IMG/VR virus record: IMGVR_UViG_3300050821_024071
Location: 1 to 33,830 of that record
Source of the DNA: a virus
Strand: one strand, 5' to 3'
DNA length: 33,830 bases
Below, in pieces: positions 1 to 6,356 of the stretch. The translations under genes and the position numbers were made by a program. Numbering within the stretch: position 1 is the stretch's first letter; each line of letters starts with the position of its first letter. The notes below the pieces were generated by a model. The model was not told the DNA's origin and searched no databases. It saw only the letters and a list, made by a program, of their open reading frames with translations.

Positions 1-267
1 ATGCTGGCCGAGGCAAAATCCAGTGACTCGCTCTCACAATCACCGTATAATCCGCGGATGCGACAGCACCACCACAGACTCGTAAGGCGCGGCCCGGTTA
101 TTGACGTTTACGTGGACGGCAAGCTGACCAGCCTCCAACTCGAAGTAGTCAAGATCGACGAGGTTCGGGGATTCATGCAGGGTGTCCCGGAAGCCGAGAT
201 CGACAGGAAAATGCAACAGCTTCTCGGACCCAACGGCGAGACCGAATTTGTTACCACGGAGACCTAA
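1..267 (+). CDS. Hypothetical protein, 88 aa, at the window edge
   Basis: A small open frame whose ATG is the first base of the window, so an upstream extension or another start cannot be excluded. I do not recognise the family. The N-terminal third is polar and His/Arg-rich (QHHHRLVRRG). It is followed by a short hydrophobic-alternating stretch (VIDVYVDGKL) that could form a beta hairpin, and an acidic C-terminus. There is no membrane segment or signal peptide. It converges with the leftward dioxygenase gene, leaving about 220 bases in which I see no gene. Coding status rests on frame length and position only. Confidence 0.45.
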   Translation: MLAEAKSSDSLSQSPYNPRMRQHHHRLVRRGPVIDVYVDGKLTSLQLEVVKIDEVRGFMQGVPEAEIDRKMQQLLGPNGETEFVTTET

Positions 268-485
268 CGGGAGTTAAGGAAACTTTAGGCCCTTTGAACA
301 AGCGGCGTTGGCGTATATTCCGCATGACGCCTGCTTACTGTTCAAGTTGCTGAAAACAGGAATGTTGCCGATTTTAGGAATAGAGGGCGTTTTAAGAGGC
401 TTTCCCGAACCGGGGAGGGTAAGGGTGAATAGAGGCCGGGTCGTTCCCTAGAGTCCGCCCTCTTGGCAGAGCTACCCCTTCTCTA

Positions 486-1553
486 TCACCGTCCGTGCCT
501 ATTTCCTTTCAGCTTGGACAGCCCACGGCTGAGTAGCTCCGCCTTCTCCTTCTGAGACCTCGCCATATACTCATTCAAAAACCGCATCCCAGGAGTCTCC
601 TTCGGAGCAGTCGGGCCATCCTTAATATAGAGAGATGCGAGCGGCGGCTTGTAGTAAGTAACGATGCTATATTTGAGGCCATCAACTGCACCGATGTTGG
701 TGTGCCACTCCCTTGTGCTCTGACAGATGAGGATGTCCCCCGGCGTCACAGGAATCTTGAGGCCGTATTCCAACAGACAGAAAGTCCCGCCCTCGAAGCC
801 TTTCCCAATGGACGTGAGGCAAGAGAAATTAGGCTTCCTTTGTCCTCCATTCTGGTCCCGATGTAATGCGCTGGGGCAGGATTTGAGCAGCGTGATATTG
901 GAGAAGGCCGTCAGGAATATCCTGAACCTCCACGGTATGCCTCCCCAATTAGGATTCTTCTTATCTCGCTCCAGTTCGCGCTCCCGTTCAGACTTTGGCG
1001 TGTTCTGCGCGGCAAATTCTTGTGGGAGAGCATACTTGAAGATTCTGTTCATCGTCACCAATAGCTCTTCCAGTTGGAGGAATGCTGGGGTCGGCGTCCT
1101 TAGAAGCTGGGAGCGGGTTCGTTCGGCGATATGAAAGTTCCCGATGGTGATTTCCTTAGCCGCGACCTCTCGTCCCCGCTGTCGCTTTATCCCCGCGAAG
1201 GTTTCAGGACGCCCCCCCTTCTTCTTCGGCGGACGCCACTCTAATCCTTCTAGAGCGGCGAAGGCGCGATCGCGGACAGGCGCGGGGATAACATTCTTCA
1301 GGTATAGGCCAGCGACCTCGCTGCGCAGGCCGTGTCTGCCCGGCTCGTACCAAAACATCGTGTCGCGCTCGATCTTGGTGAGACCACCACCGTCGTAATA
1401 CTTATGCTTCAGCTTCTTGAGTTCCGTTTCCGACAGGAAGCTCTCGGCCTTGAGAGTGACGTGGTCCACGTGGAGGGTACGGGGGAAATGTTTGAGCACG
1501 ACCGCAGGATAAGGGAAGGTGACATTGTTGAGGAAGTGACAGGATAGACACAA
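486..1553 (-). CDS. 2-oxoglutarate/Fe(II)-dependent dioxygenase, JBP/TET-like
   Basis: A 355-aa protein with the double-stranded beta-helix signature of 2OG-Fe(II) oxygenases in its C-terminal half. The iron-binding HxD is His231-Arg-Asp233 (ALHRDQNGG), a glycine turn lies near residues 254-256 (FEGGTF), then PGD at 271-273, and the distal iron ligand is His284 (EWHTN). The following strand (GLKYSIVTYY) carries Lys294 where the 2OG-anchoring Arg is often found. Motif spacing resembles JBP/TET nucleic-acid oxygenases more than AlkB, so oxidation of a modified or plain pyrimidine in DNA is a plausible role. Residues 1-220 are not recognised and include a basic stretch (RPPKKKGGRP). The longest frame begins at TTG with an in-frame TAG two codons upstream; no clear ribosome-binding site is seen, so the true start may be a downstream GTG. 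The leader region upstream is highly structured. The fold is fairly sure; the substrate is inferred. Confidence 0.72.
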   Translation of the reverse strand: MCLSCHFLNNVTFPYPAVVLKHFPRTLHVDHVTLKAESFLSETELKKLKHKYYDGGGLTKIERDTMFWYEPGRHGLRSEVAGLYLKNVIPAPVRDRAFAALEGLEWRPPKKKGGRPETFAGIKRQRGREVAAKEITIGNFHIAERTRSQLLRTPTPAFLQLEELLVTMNRIFKYALPQEFAAQNTPKSERERELERDKKNPNWGGIPWRFRIFLTAFSNITLLKSCPSALHRDQNGGQRKPNFSCLTSIGKGFEGGTFCLLEYGLKIPVTPGDILICQSTREWHTNIGAVDGLKYSIVTYYKPPLASLYIKDGPTAPKETPGMRFLNEYMARSQKEKAELLSRGLSKLKGNRHGR

Positions 1554-1587
1554 AAGCTAATCGTGCAGGAACGCAGAATATAAACAA

Positions 1588-1664
1588 AATCGCCCAACGG
1601 ATGAGGTGCAGAGTGTCCGTAGTCCCTTGGAGGGACTGGTAGGAAATTGCGCCGCTGGGCGATT
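1588..1664 (-). ncRNA. Candidate structured leader RNA upstream of the dioxygenase
   Basis: Bases 1588-1600 (AATCGCCCAACGG) pair with 1652-1664 (CCGCTGGGCGATT): nine perfect pairs, one mismatch, then three more. The enclosed loop contains a second perfect 6-bp hairpin (1621-1626 with 1632-1637). On the minus strand the closing stem ends 34 bases before the dioxygenase TTG and runs into a T-rich tract (TTTTGTTTATATT), as in an attenuator. This is seen directly; that it is transcribed and regulatory is inference. No known riboswitch class was recognised. Confidence 0.4.
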
Positions 1665-1772
1665 GCTATGCGGAATCCGGGTCTTGAAAGCAGACCACCG
1701 GACGGCTGATTGGGTTTAACCCCACTTTCGAGTCTGTCAGAACCCGCTGCTTTAAGCCGCCGCAAACTTTGC

Positions 1773-1795
1773 CGGGCCACTCTTAGATTGGCCCG
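1773..1795. other. Perfect 7-bp hairpin between RNA-like elements
   Basis: CGGGCCA at 1773-1779 is the exact reverse complement of TGGCCCG at 1789-1795, with a 9-base loop. It sits between the leader-like element at 1588-1664 and the closed multi-hairpin element at 1804-1868. No T-tract follows on either strand, so it is not an obvious terminator. Apart from this and the weak hairpin near 1680-1696, I see no gene between 1665 and 1803. Confidence 0.35.
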
Positions 1796-1803
1796 AGACT
1801 TTA

Positions 1804-1868
1804 GGGAACTCACCATTGGCACGCTGTTCTAGCAGCGGAGGGATTCAAACCCTCTCTAATGAGTTCCC
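1804..1868. other. 65-nt element closed by a perfect 9-bp stem with two internal hairpins
   Basis: GGGAACTCA (1804-1812) pairs perfectly with TGAGTTCCC (1860-1868). Inside are two further hairpins: a 5-bp stem with a 6-nt loop (CGCTG..CAGCG) and a 5-bp stem with a 7-nt loop (GAGGG..CCCTC). On the minus strand the second looks like a tRNA T-arm (loop TTTGAAT). The arms do not fall in tRNA order on the minus strand, and on the plus strand the loop sizes and 3' end are wrong, so this is not called as a tRNA. It directly abuts the tRNA-like sequence at 1871-1960. A three-way-junction RNA is the simplest reading. Confidence 0.4.
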
Positions 1869-1870
1869 GA

Positions 1871-1960
1871 TGGTTGCAGGGGATGGAATCGGACCATCGG
1901 TGGGGCAACAGTAACCCCAGCGGTTTATGAGACCGCCTCGCCTTCCAAGGCTCCACTGCA
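1871..1960 (-). tRNA. Degenerate tRNA-like gene, anticodon CAT, long variable arm
   Basis: Read on the minus strand, TGCAGTG pairs with CCCTGCA (six of seven acceptor pairs; a T bulge would also do), followed by A and an encoded CCA end. The anticodon arm is GCGGT-CTCATAA-ACCGC, a perfect 5-bp stem with a 7-nt loop, T33 and A37, giving anticodon CAT (Met or, with lysidine, Ile). The T-arm is GATGG-TCCGATT-CCATC. A 5-bp variable arm (TGGGG..CCCCA) is present, as in Leu/Ser/Tyr tRNAs and unexpected for CAT. The D-arm is short and there are extra bases before the anticodon stem. Function is uncertain; it may be a decayed or atypical phage tRNA. Confidence 0.5.
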
Positions 1961-2025
1961 TAGTGAACGAGTTGTTGAAGCGGTTCGTTCAGGCCGCAAT
2001 GGTGTGAAGCACTACAATGAGGTCT

Positions 2026-2226
2026 CTAGTCCTCTTCCTCAAGCACCATCGTTTCCAGCAAAATCATTTGGCCGAGCGGTCCGGCCTCCAGTGCCTCGCT
2101 GAGAGCCTGCGCAGCGAGTAGCTTATGAAGAGTTCCATCTACCCGCTTGACCGTGGGCTTCGGATTCGTTCCCTCGGGCTGAGCCAGATTCAAATTAGAG
2201 ATCAACAGCTTAGAGTTCCACCTCAT
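2026..2226 (-). CDS. Small acidic hypothetical protein, 66 aa
   Basis: Last gene of a leftward run of five small genes. The ATG at 2226 is chosen over an in-frame upstream start because AAAGGA lies six bases before it. The product begins MRWNSKLLISNLN and ends in a strongly acidic tail (METMV-like segment, then LEEED). The middle (VKRVDGTLHKLLAAQALSEALEAG) is probably helical. There is no transmembrane segment and I recognise no domain. The position next to other small early genes suggests a host-takeover or regulatory accessory, but no function can be assigned. Confidence 0.5.
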   Translation of the reverse strand: MRWNSKLLISNLNLAQPEGTNPKPTVKRVDGTLHKLLAAQALSEALEAGPLGQMILLETMVLEEED

Positions 2227-2260
2227 GTGAGTCCTTTCCCGCACAGCGGGACGGCTCATG

Positions 2261-2605
2261 CTATCCAACCAACGCATTCAATCGGCGCAACTCAATCACC
2301 CAGCCATACGGCGGCTTCCTCCCATTCAAAGCCTCAAACCGACGCTCCAGGTGGTAGAGCTTCAACTTGTTGGACATCTGCTCCCGTGCGGCCTTAGACC
2401 GCTTCTTCCAAACTCCCTTGATGATCTTGGATTGTTTCGCTCGGAATTCGGGCGTCCATCTCCCATCCACCCATTCATTCTTGTTCTTGTCAAAATATGG
2501 TTCAATTTCTGACCAAGAATGGGCAATCGTAATCGTCTCACTATGTTTCTTACGCCGCACCGGGGTCCAGTATTCCTTGGTGTTGGGATTCGGTTTCTTA
2601 GGCAT
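2261..2605 (-). CDS. Basic hypothetical protein, 114 aa, possible DNA-binding
   Basis: Its ATG lies inside the end of the preceding gene (8-bp overlap), which argues for translational coupling and for a real gene. The protein is Lys/Arg/Trp-rich. Residues about 49-75 (RWTPEFRAKQSKIIKGVWKK region) have the spacing of a basic amphipathic helix reminiscent of NUMOD3-type DNA-binding motifs found near homing endonucleases. No nuclease catalytic motif is visible. A nucleic-acid-binding role is a weak inference from charge and this motif. Confidence 0.55.
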   Translation of the reverse strand: MPKKPNPNTKEYWTPVRRKKHSETITIAHSWSEIEPYFDKNKNEWVDGRWTPEFRAKQSKIIKGVWKKRSKAAREQMSNKLKLYHLERRFEALNGRKPPYGWVIELRRLNALVG

Positions 2606-2984
2606 CGCGCATCACCGACTTGAATGCCACCCAACCGAGTTCGTAATCCGCCGGAGCCGATGTCACTCGCATAAAGTTGTAGAGGTCAGGCTCCTGCATC
2701 ATGATCAGGCGGCTGTAGTACGCGCCGAATGCGTTCGCGATCTTGAACTCGCTGCTCGTGTCTACCTTGAAGCGGCGTTCCCAGCGAGCGATCTCAATCG
2801 CGCCTTGAACGCTCCATTGATGGAAGTCCTTCTCGTATTTTCCTTTGTGAAGAATGTCCACGAGGATGTCGTAGACGTGGGGATTGTCCCGGTGATACTT
2901 GTGCCACTCGCGGAATGCCTTCGTGCGGCGATCCCGATAGCCTGCCGACTGTCTCGCGGCGGCTTCTAGTGCTTGGTCCAACAT
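2598..2984 (-). CDS. Conserved phage-type hypothetical protein, 128 aa
   Basis: A soluble, mostly helical protein rich in Arg, Tyr and Trp. The segment FKIANAFGAYYSRLIMMQEP resembles a motif (K-x-x-N-x-x-x-A-Y-Y-A/S-R) that I recall from small early proteins of many temperate phages; no biochemical role is known to me. It overlaps the next gene by 8 bp and belongs to the leftward early-type operon. A weak TAGG ribosome-binding site precedes the ATG by six bases. Confidence 0.6.
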   Translation of the reverse strand: MLDQALEAAARQSAGYRDRRTKAFREWHKYHRDNPHVYDILVDILHKGKYEKDFHQWSVQGAIEIARWERRFKVDTSSEFKIANAFGAYYSRLIMMQEPDLYNFMRVTSAPADYELGWVAFKSVMRDA

Positions 2985-3042
2985 GTGAGCCTACATGACG
3001 GTAGATGTGTTATTGACCGTCGGCTCCGGCAAACAGGTGATG

Positions 3043-3243
3043 CTACTGCGACTTCTTGTTAGCCGCGCTTACCGCCTCATTGATCTCTGTGCGCTTCGCG
3101 GCGGTACTGAACCCCCGCGCACACTTACGAGAACAAAACTCTCCATTGGAGTGAGGACCCGCAGCAAACAGGGATGTAAAAATACAGCCACACCGCTTAC
3201 AGACGGCCTGCGCTCCGACGGGAATCTTGCGAAAGTTGCTCAT
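3043..3243 (-). CDS. Small zinc-finger protein, 66 aa
   Basis: A four-cysteine treble-clef-like zinc site is visible: CKRCG near residues 15-19 and CSRKC near 37-41, followed by a basic helix (FSTAAKRTEINEA). This resembles the zinc-binding front part of phage HNH proteins and the FCS-type fingers of small phage proteins, but no HNH catalytic histidines follow, so it is probably a DNA- or protein-binding finger only. Its ATG overlaps the stop of the upstream membrane-protein gene (ATGA), showing translational coupling within the leftward operon. Confidence 0.6.
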   Translation of the reverse strand: MSNFRKIPVGAQAVCKRCGCIFTSLFAAGPHSNGEFCSRKCARGFSTAAKRTEINEAVSAANKKSQ

Positions 3244-3464
3244 GGCTTATCTCCATGATCGTCTTCGCTTCGCGCACGCCAGATGTGAAATCCCGCCAAG
3301 GCCGTAGCAAGAGCAGCATAGTTCGCGTCTAGCTTTCCGTGTAGCTCCAGGTAGAAGCCCGTCACGGAGAAGAACACGACCACCAAGAAGCTCCTACCGC
3401 CAAAACTGCCCATTAGGCGGCGCGGCGAGAAGAACGTCTTAATCTTGTCCCAAGGAATGCTCAT
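3240..3464 (-). CDS. Small inner-membrane protein, 74 aa (holin-like size)
   Basis: First gene of the leftward operon, reading away from the 3.5-kb control region. A basic N-terminus is followed by one clear membrane segment (residues about 26-42, FLVVVFFSVTGFYLEL) and a second weaker hydrophobic stretch (NYAALATALAGFHIW, about 48-62), then a charged hydrophilic tail. Two short helices with a charged C-terminus fit a small holin or superinfection-exclusion protein, but the sequence does not decide. No good ribosome-binding site is seen before the ATG, as expected if the leader is short. Confidence 0.55.
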   Translation of the reverse strand: MSIPWDKIKTFFSPRRLMGSFGGRSFLVVVFFSVTGFYLELHGKLDANYAALATALAGFHIWRARSEDDHGDKP

Positions 3465-3492
3465 GTAAACGGCGGGGAGAAAAGGTTTCCGC

Positions 3493-3538
3493 GTTCATTA
3501 GCGATTGGCCTTTCTGGTAATTCCTTTCGCTAATGAAC
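3493..3538. promoter_or_regulatory. Perfect 12-bp inverted repeat in the divergent control region
   Basis: GTTCATTAGCGA at 3493-3504 is repeated as its exact reverse complement TCGCTAATGAAC at 3527-3538, with 22 bases between. It lies in the only intergenic gap between the leftward early operon (start 3464) and the rightward HTH/winged-helix genes (from 3581/3608). An 8-bp palindrome CCAATTGG follows at 3541-3548. The position and symmetry are those of operator half-sites or of a stem-loop in the rightward leader. That this is the phage's regulatory switch region is inference. Confidence 0.5.
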
Positions 3539-3607
3539 AACCAATTGGAACTAAGGGATTCGGGGTGGAGGGTCAAAATCATGAGACCAAAAGAGTTCAG
3601 GGTTTAA

Positions 3608-3760
3608 TTGCACAACGAGATCGCAACCGCGCTCATCAGCACGACTAAGAGCTACAACCAACTGGCAGCGGAGTTCGGTGTATCTAACGCGACGGTGTGG
3701 CAGATCGCTAAGAGCCGGGGCATCAAGCGCAAGGTCGGTCGTCCCAAGAAGGCGGCCTAA
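3608..3760 (+). CDS. Very small helix-turn-helix protein, 50 aa, with an in-frame stop just upstream
   Basis: The frame encodes a clear HTH: SYNQLAAEFGVSNATVWQIA, then a basic tail SRGIKRKVGRPKKAA, of the resolvase/homeodomain-like type. The start shown is TTG directly after a TAA. Twenty-seven bases upstream, in the same frame, lies an ATG (3581) with a strong GGAGG ribosome site (3567-3571) and eight codons (MRPKEFRV) ending in that TAA. The original gene may therefore have been a 59-aa protein now broken by a nonsense change, or the eight codons act as a leader peptide with reinitiation at TTG. Likely role is a transcription regulator next to the divergent control region. It is two bases upstream of the winged-helix gene. 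Confidence 0.5.
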   Translation: MHNEIATALISTTKSYNQLAAEFGVSNATVWQIAKSRGIKRKVGRPKKAA

Positions 3761-3761
3761 C

Positions 3762-4529
3762 ATGGCTTGGGAAGAACAACTCGCAGTTAGAGACTCAAAC
3801 CTCTACGAAAACAAGGGCCTCGCCAAGCCGCTCCTAACACTCATCGGCCAGCTTGTTATCGGACCAGATGAGAAAGACCCTCATCCCGATGAAGGATTCT
3901 GTATCGCGACGCAAGATTATCTCGCGGCGGCTCTGGGCTGTTCCACCTCAGAAGTCATGGTTTGGGTCAAGATCTTTGAAGAGGACGGCGTCATCACGAA
4001 GGTTCAGTACCGGACCAAGCAAGGGTGGAAGCGGAACAAGTATGCGGTGAATATGGAAGTCGTCGTCGCGAACCGAATGGAGAAGGACGAACGCGGGGAC
4101 TTCATCAGGAACAAGAACCCACAGATGAAGAGAGCCACCTCGCAATTTGCCAGTAGGACCACATCGCAGATTGCGAGTGAGCCTGATGGCAAATTGCGAG
4201 TAGGCCTGGTCGCAGATTGCGAGGTATCCTACTCGCAGATTGCCTGCAGAGAAGTTGACTTAGCAAGTAGTGGAGCAGGTGCTGGAGCGAGTGGCTGCCC
4301 CGCCAACACAAAAGATAAAGACTCGGGGAGACCCCGAACCCCCAAAACCGAACACGACCACAGCAAAGCTGTGAAACCACATCTCAATGGAAATCATCAA
4401 CCCCGCTCGGCTTCTTATGAGACCCCCACAGTTCCGTCCGGCTCCCCTAAGAAGATTGCGAGGGCGGTCGTGGCCGCTGGAGTTGGAGACGGCGTTCTTA
4501 TAAAGAATATTTCGGTGGACGAACTATGA
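3762..4529 (+). CDS. Winged-helix protein, possible replication initiator or organizer
   Basis: 255 aa from the ATG at 3762; an earlier in-frame start would overlap the HTH gene and give an improbable Arg-rich extension. Residues about 14-105 fit a helix-turn-helix domain: IATQDYLAAALGCSTSEVM (recognition region), then an extended wing (DGVITKVQYRTKQGW). This arrangement is typical of phage replisome-organizer and plasmid-initiator N-terminal domains. The remainder is low-complexity, rich in Ser, Ala, Pro and Gly, with several Q-I/F-A-S repeats, and looks disordered. The stop overlaps the next ATG (ATGA). A replication role is inferred from domain type and early-region position; a plain transcription factor is equally possible. 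Confidence 0.6.
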   Translation: MAWEEQLAVRDSNLYENKGLAKPLLTLIGQLVIGPDEKDPHPDEGFCIATQDYLAAALGCSTSEVMVWVKIFEEDGVITKVQYRTKQGWKRNKYAVNMEVVVANRMEKDERGDFIRNKNPQMKRATSQFASRTTSQIASEPDGKLRVGLVADCEVSYSQIACREVDLASSGAGAGASGCPANTKDKDSGRPRTPKTEHDHSKAVKPHLNGNHQPRSASYETPTVPSGSPKKIARAVVAAGVGDGVLIKNISVDEL

Positions 4530-4705
4530 AGACCCTGATTCCGCGCAAGTGTGAGTTCATTCTTAACGATCCCGCTGACGGCTACGTTCAACAATGCGAA
4601 CGTCTGGCGCTCACCGATGCGGAGTCAGTGTTTAACGTTCTCTTGACCAATCGCAGTCACTACCAGAAAAACCCCGCTATCCCACGGAGCAGGTTGACAC
4701 ATTAA
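4526..4705 (+). CDS. Small hypothetical protein, 59 aa, overlapping an opposing gene
   Basis: The ATG overlaps the preceding stop (ATGA), the strongest argument that it is translated. The product begins MKTLIPRKCEF and contains two cysteines (KCEF and QQCER) without a complete zinc site. Its 3' end runs about 80 bases into the C-terminal codons of the leftward exported-protein gene. Family not recognised. The coupling supports it; the antisense overlap and small size weaken it. Confidence 0.4.
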   Translation: MKTLIPRKCEFILNDPADGYVQQCERLALTDAESVFNVLLTNRSHYQKNPAIPRSRLTH

Positions 4706-5359
4706 GCCCGTATACTCCACGGCGGAAAATGCGCCAGGTACAGCGATCATTGTGTTTCTCGCCTCTGTCATATATCCCGTAGCGTGCCAATTAAATTTGA
4801 CACTTTGCGATGAGGCGTTCTGCCATTGAATCCACCAACGACCAACTCTCAACGGAGATACATAGCCGATACAAGCAACTCTGGCAAGGAGGTCAACGTT
4901 TGAAATCTGTTTGAGATCGGACCAATCGGCTTTGTACGGGAAACTGTTATCGGAGCGGTTAATCGTCAGATCTTCGGCACGCACGTTGAAACTGAATGTC
5001 ATCAAGCCGTTCGCATAGTAGTTGGGCAAGTTCACATTCACAGGTTCTCCTGGAAACGGCAAATGCGTGGTTCCCTGAAAGTGTGCCCCCGAGTCGTATG
5101 AAATAGTCCAATCAATGTCAGCCGGATGCACGTAATAGCTCAAAATAATAACCGTAAGCGATCCAACGTGGTTAGGCGGTTTACATGCGCAGAGCGTTTG
5201 AATTTGGATTCCTGGAAACGCTGGGCTTGCGGGACTCCACGGAGAGTAGCCCGGCACGGCTTTTACATCAATCAACCCATTCGCCTTCGAAGTCTTGGCA
5301 GCATAAAGCAAAATGAGACACACCAACACGCATCGCAATGTTTGGACTAAGCGCGGCAT
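4625..5359 (-). CDS. Exported hypothetical protein, 244 aa
   Basis: The ATG at 5359 is preceded by GAGGG with a 6-base spacer; a longer frame to 5398 has no such site. The N-terminus is a signal peptide: basic residues, a hydrophobic core (CVLVCLILLYAA), then KTSKANG with likely cleavage near residue 27. The mature part is rich in aromatic residues and beta-prone segments and holds several cysteines (CACK, CIG, MCQ), suggesting a disulfide-bonded extracytoplasmic beta protein. There is no enzyme motif. It is transcribed against the phage early genes and is a candidate lysogenic-conversion (moron) gene. Confidence 0.65.
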   Translation of the reverse strand: MPRLVQTLRCVLVCLILLYAAKTSKANGLIDVKAVPGYSPWSPASPAFPGIQIQTLCACKPPNHVGSLTVIILSYYVHPADIDWTISYDSGAHFQGTTHLPFPGEPVNVNLPNYYANGLMTFSFNVRAEDLTINRSDNSFPYKADWSDLKQISNVDLLARVACIGYVSPLRVGRWWIQWQNASSQSVKFNWHATGYMTEARNTMIAVPGAFSAVEYTGLMCQPAPWDSGVFLVVTAIGQENVKH

Positions 5360-5599
5360 CGCATTCCCTCTGCGCCGTACACTAGCACGTCTCGCCAACT
5401 AAGTTCCAACGTTGTCACCCTTTTAGCCTGCATGCTGGCCTTAGCGGTTCAGGGTAGATTTCGGCATGAACAATCCCGGCGGATGTTTCAACAGTTTGTT
5501 CCCCATTCTTATGCCGTACTCTGGCTGAGAATTACCCGGCTGCCCGAAAAACCTAATTTCACCTTGCGCTCGCCAAATCATCGGCGTATTCTCGGTCCT

Positions 5600-6073
5600 A
5601 TGAGTTGGGTTACTGACAGGGTGGCATACGACGAACGCATGGAGCGGATTGACAAAACCCTCCAATCACTGCCGTACACCCCTGCGCCTCCGGCCTGGTT
5701 GTCAGTTTGGGAAGAGATCAACGTTTCCGCTCAAGCGGCTGTCCGCGAATTTAACCATAAAAAAGGCTCGGAACAATTCCGTGTGAGCGCGTGGCCGAAT
5801 AAGTCCGTGATCATGGAAGTCATTTCTCTACCCGCTGCGCACCGCGTTGCGACACTGGTATTGCAGGTAACGGATGAGCAGACTGGCGATTTAGGTCTCA
5901 CGTGTCCGCCCGTGGGCGAAGGGATAGGGCGGCGCGGCAAGTTCCGCATGCGCGACGGCAAAATCAAAGCCCTTGAGAATTTCGTAGGCGTTCCTCAACC
6001 TCCGACAACACCGATGACGGCAGCTGAGTTCGTCCGTTTTATTTTGGAACCTCTGTTGTTCCGCACAAAGTAA
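5600..6073 (+). CDS. Hypothetical cytoplasmic protein, 157 aa
   Basis: The start at 5600 gives a protein beginning MSWVTDRVAYDERMERIDK; a longer frame to 5432 exists but adds an unconvincing sequence. The N-terminal part is a helical pair (to about residue 60) and the rest is beta-rich (VSAWPNKSVIMEVISL, ATLVLQVTDEQ). It ends with a helix that includes TAAEFVRFILEPLLF. I recall similar MSWV-type proteins from Acidobacteriota genomes, which is a hint at the host and not proof. No ribosome-binding site is seen. It converges with the small membrane gene at 6078. Confidence 0.55.
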   Translation: MSWVTDRVAYDERMERIDKTLQSLPYTPAPPAWLSVWEEINVSAQAAVREFNHKKGSEQFRVSAWPNKSVIMEVISLPAAHRVATLVLQVTDEQTGDLGLTCPPVGEGIGRRGKFRMRDGKIKALENFVGVPQPPTTPMTAAEFVRFILEPLLFRTK

Positions 6074-6077
6074 GCAT

Positions 6078-6347
6078 CTACCCTTCGCGCTCCCTCCACC
6101 ATTCCCTCAACCAGTAAAGCGGAGCGACCGCAAGAGCAATAATGTAGAATTTCGACGAAGCGTGGAACCACGCCGCCAGCAACAGCACAAGAAGCACGTA
6201 CGTCGCGCTCACGATCGGAACGCGAACAACCCAGGATAGTCCTCGCCAGATTGTGGACAGCCGAACATTGAGCAACCTAGTCGGAGCCGACTTTACGCTG
6301 TCAATCACGTCGCGCACTGTCGGGTCGTCGTTCATAGGTTTATCCAT
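6078..6347 (-). CDS. Small membrane protein, 89 aa
   Basis: Second gene of a two-gene leftward unit; its ATG lies nine bases after the stop of the 51-aa gene. Residues about 44-60 (IVSATYVLLVLLLAAW) and 66-80 (FYIIALAVAPLYWL) form two membrane helices, followed by a short charged tail (REWWREREG). The first 40 residues are hydrophilic. The topology fits a hairpin inner-membrane protein. It may act in lysis or exclusion with its neighbour, but nothing in the sequence decides this. Confidence 0.6.
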   Translation of the reverse strand: MDKPMNDDPTVRDVIDSVKSAPTRLLNVRLSTIWRGLSWVVRVPIVSATYVLLVLLLAAWFHASSKFYIIALAVAPLYWLREWWREREG

Positions 6348-6356
6348 GTTCTTGCG

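Noticed and set aside
727-1547. Several plus-strand frames opposite the dioxygenase
   Set aside because: They overlap the conserved dioxygenase motifs, lack ribosome sites and have unnatural composition.
1409-1822. A 137-aa minus-strand frame through the RNA-like region
   Set aside because: It crosses the closed stems at 1588-1664 and 1773-1795 and the dioxygenase start; the sequence is Ser/Arg/Pro-rich without a start signal.
1804-1868. Reading this element on the plus strand as an amber (CTA) suppressor tRNA
   Set aside because: The anticodon loop has six bases, the D-arm cannot form, extra bases separate T-arm and acceptor, and there is no CCA end.
3551-3763. A 70-aa minus-strand frame over the HTH gene
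   Set aside because: It lies opposite a clear HTH coding frame and has no ribosome site.
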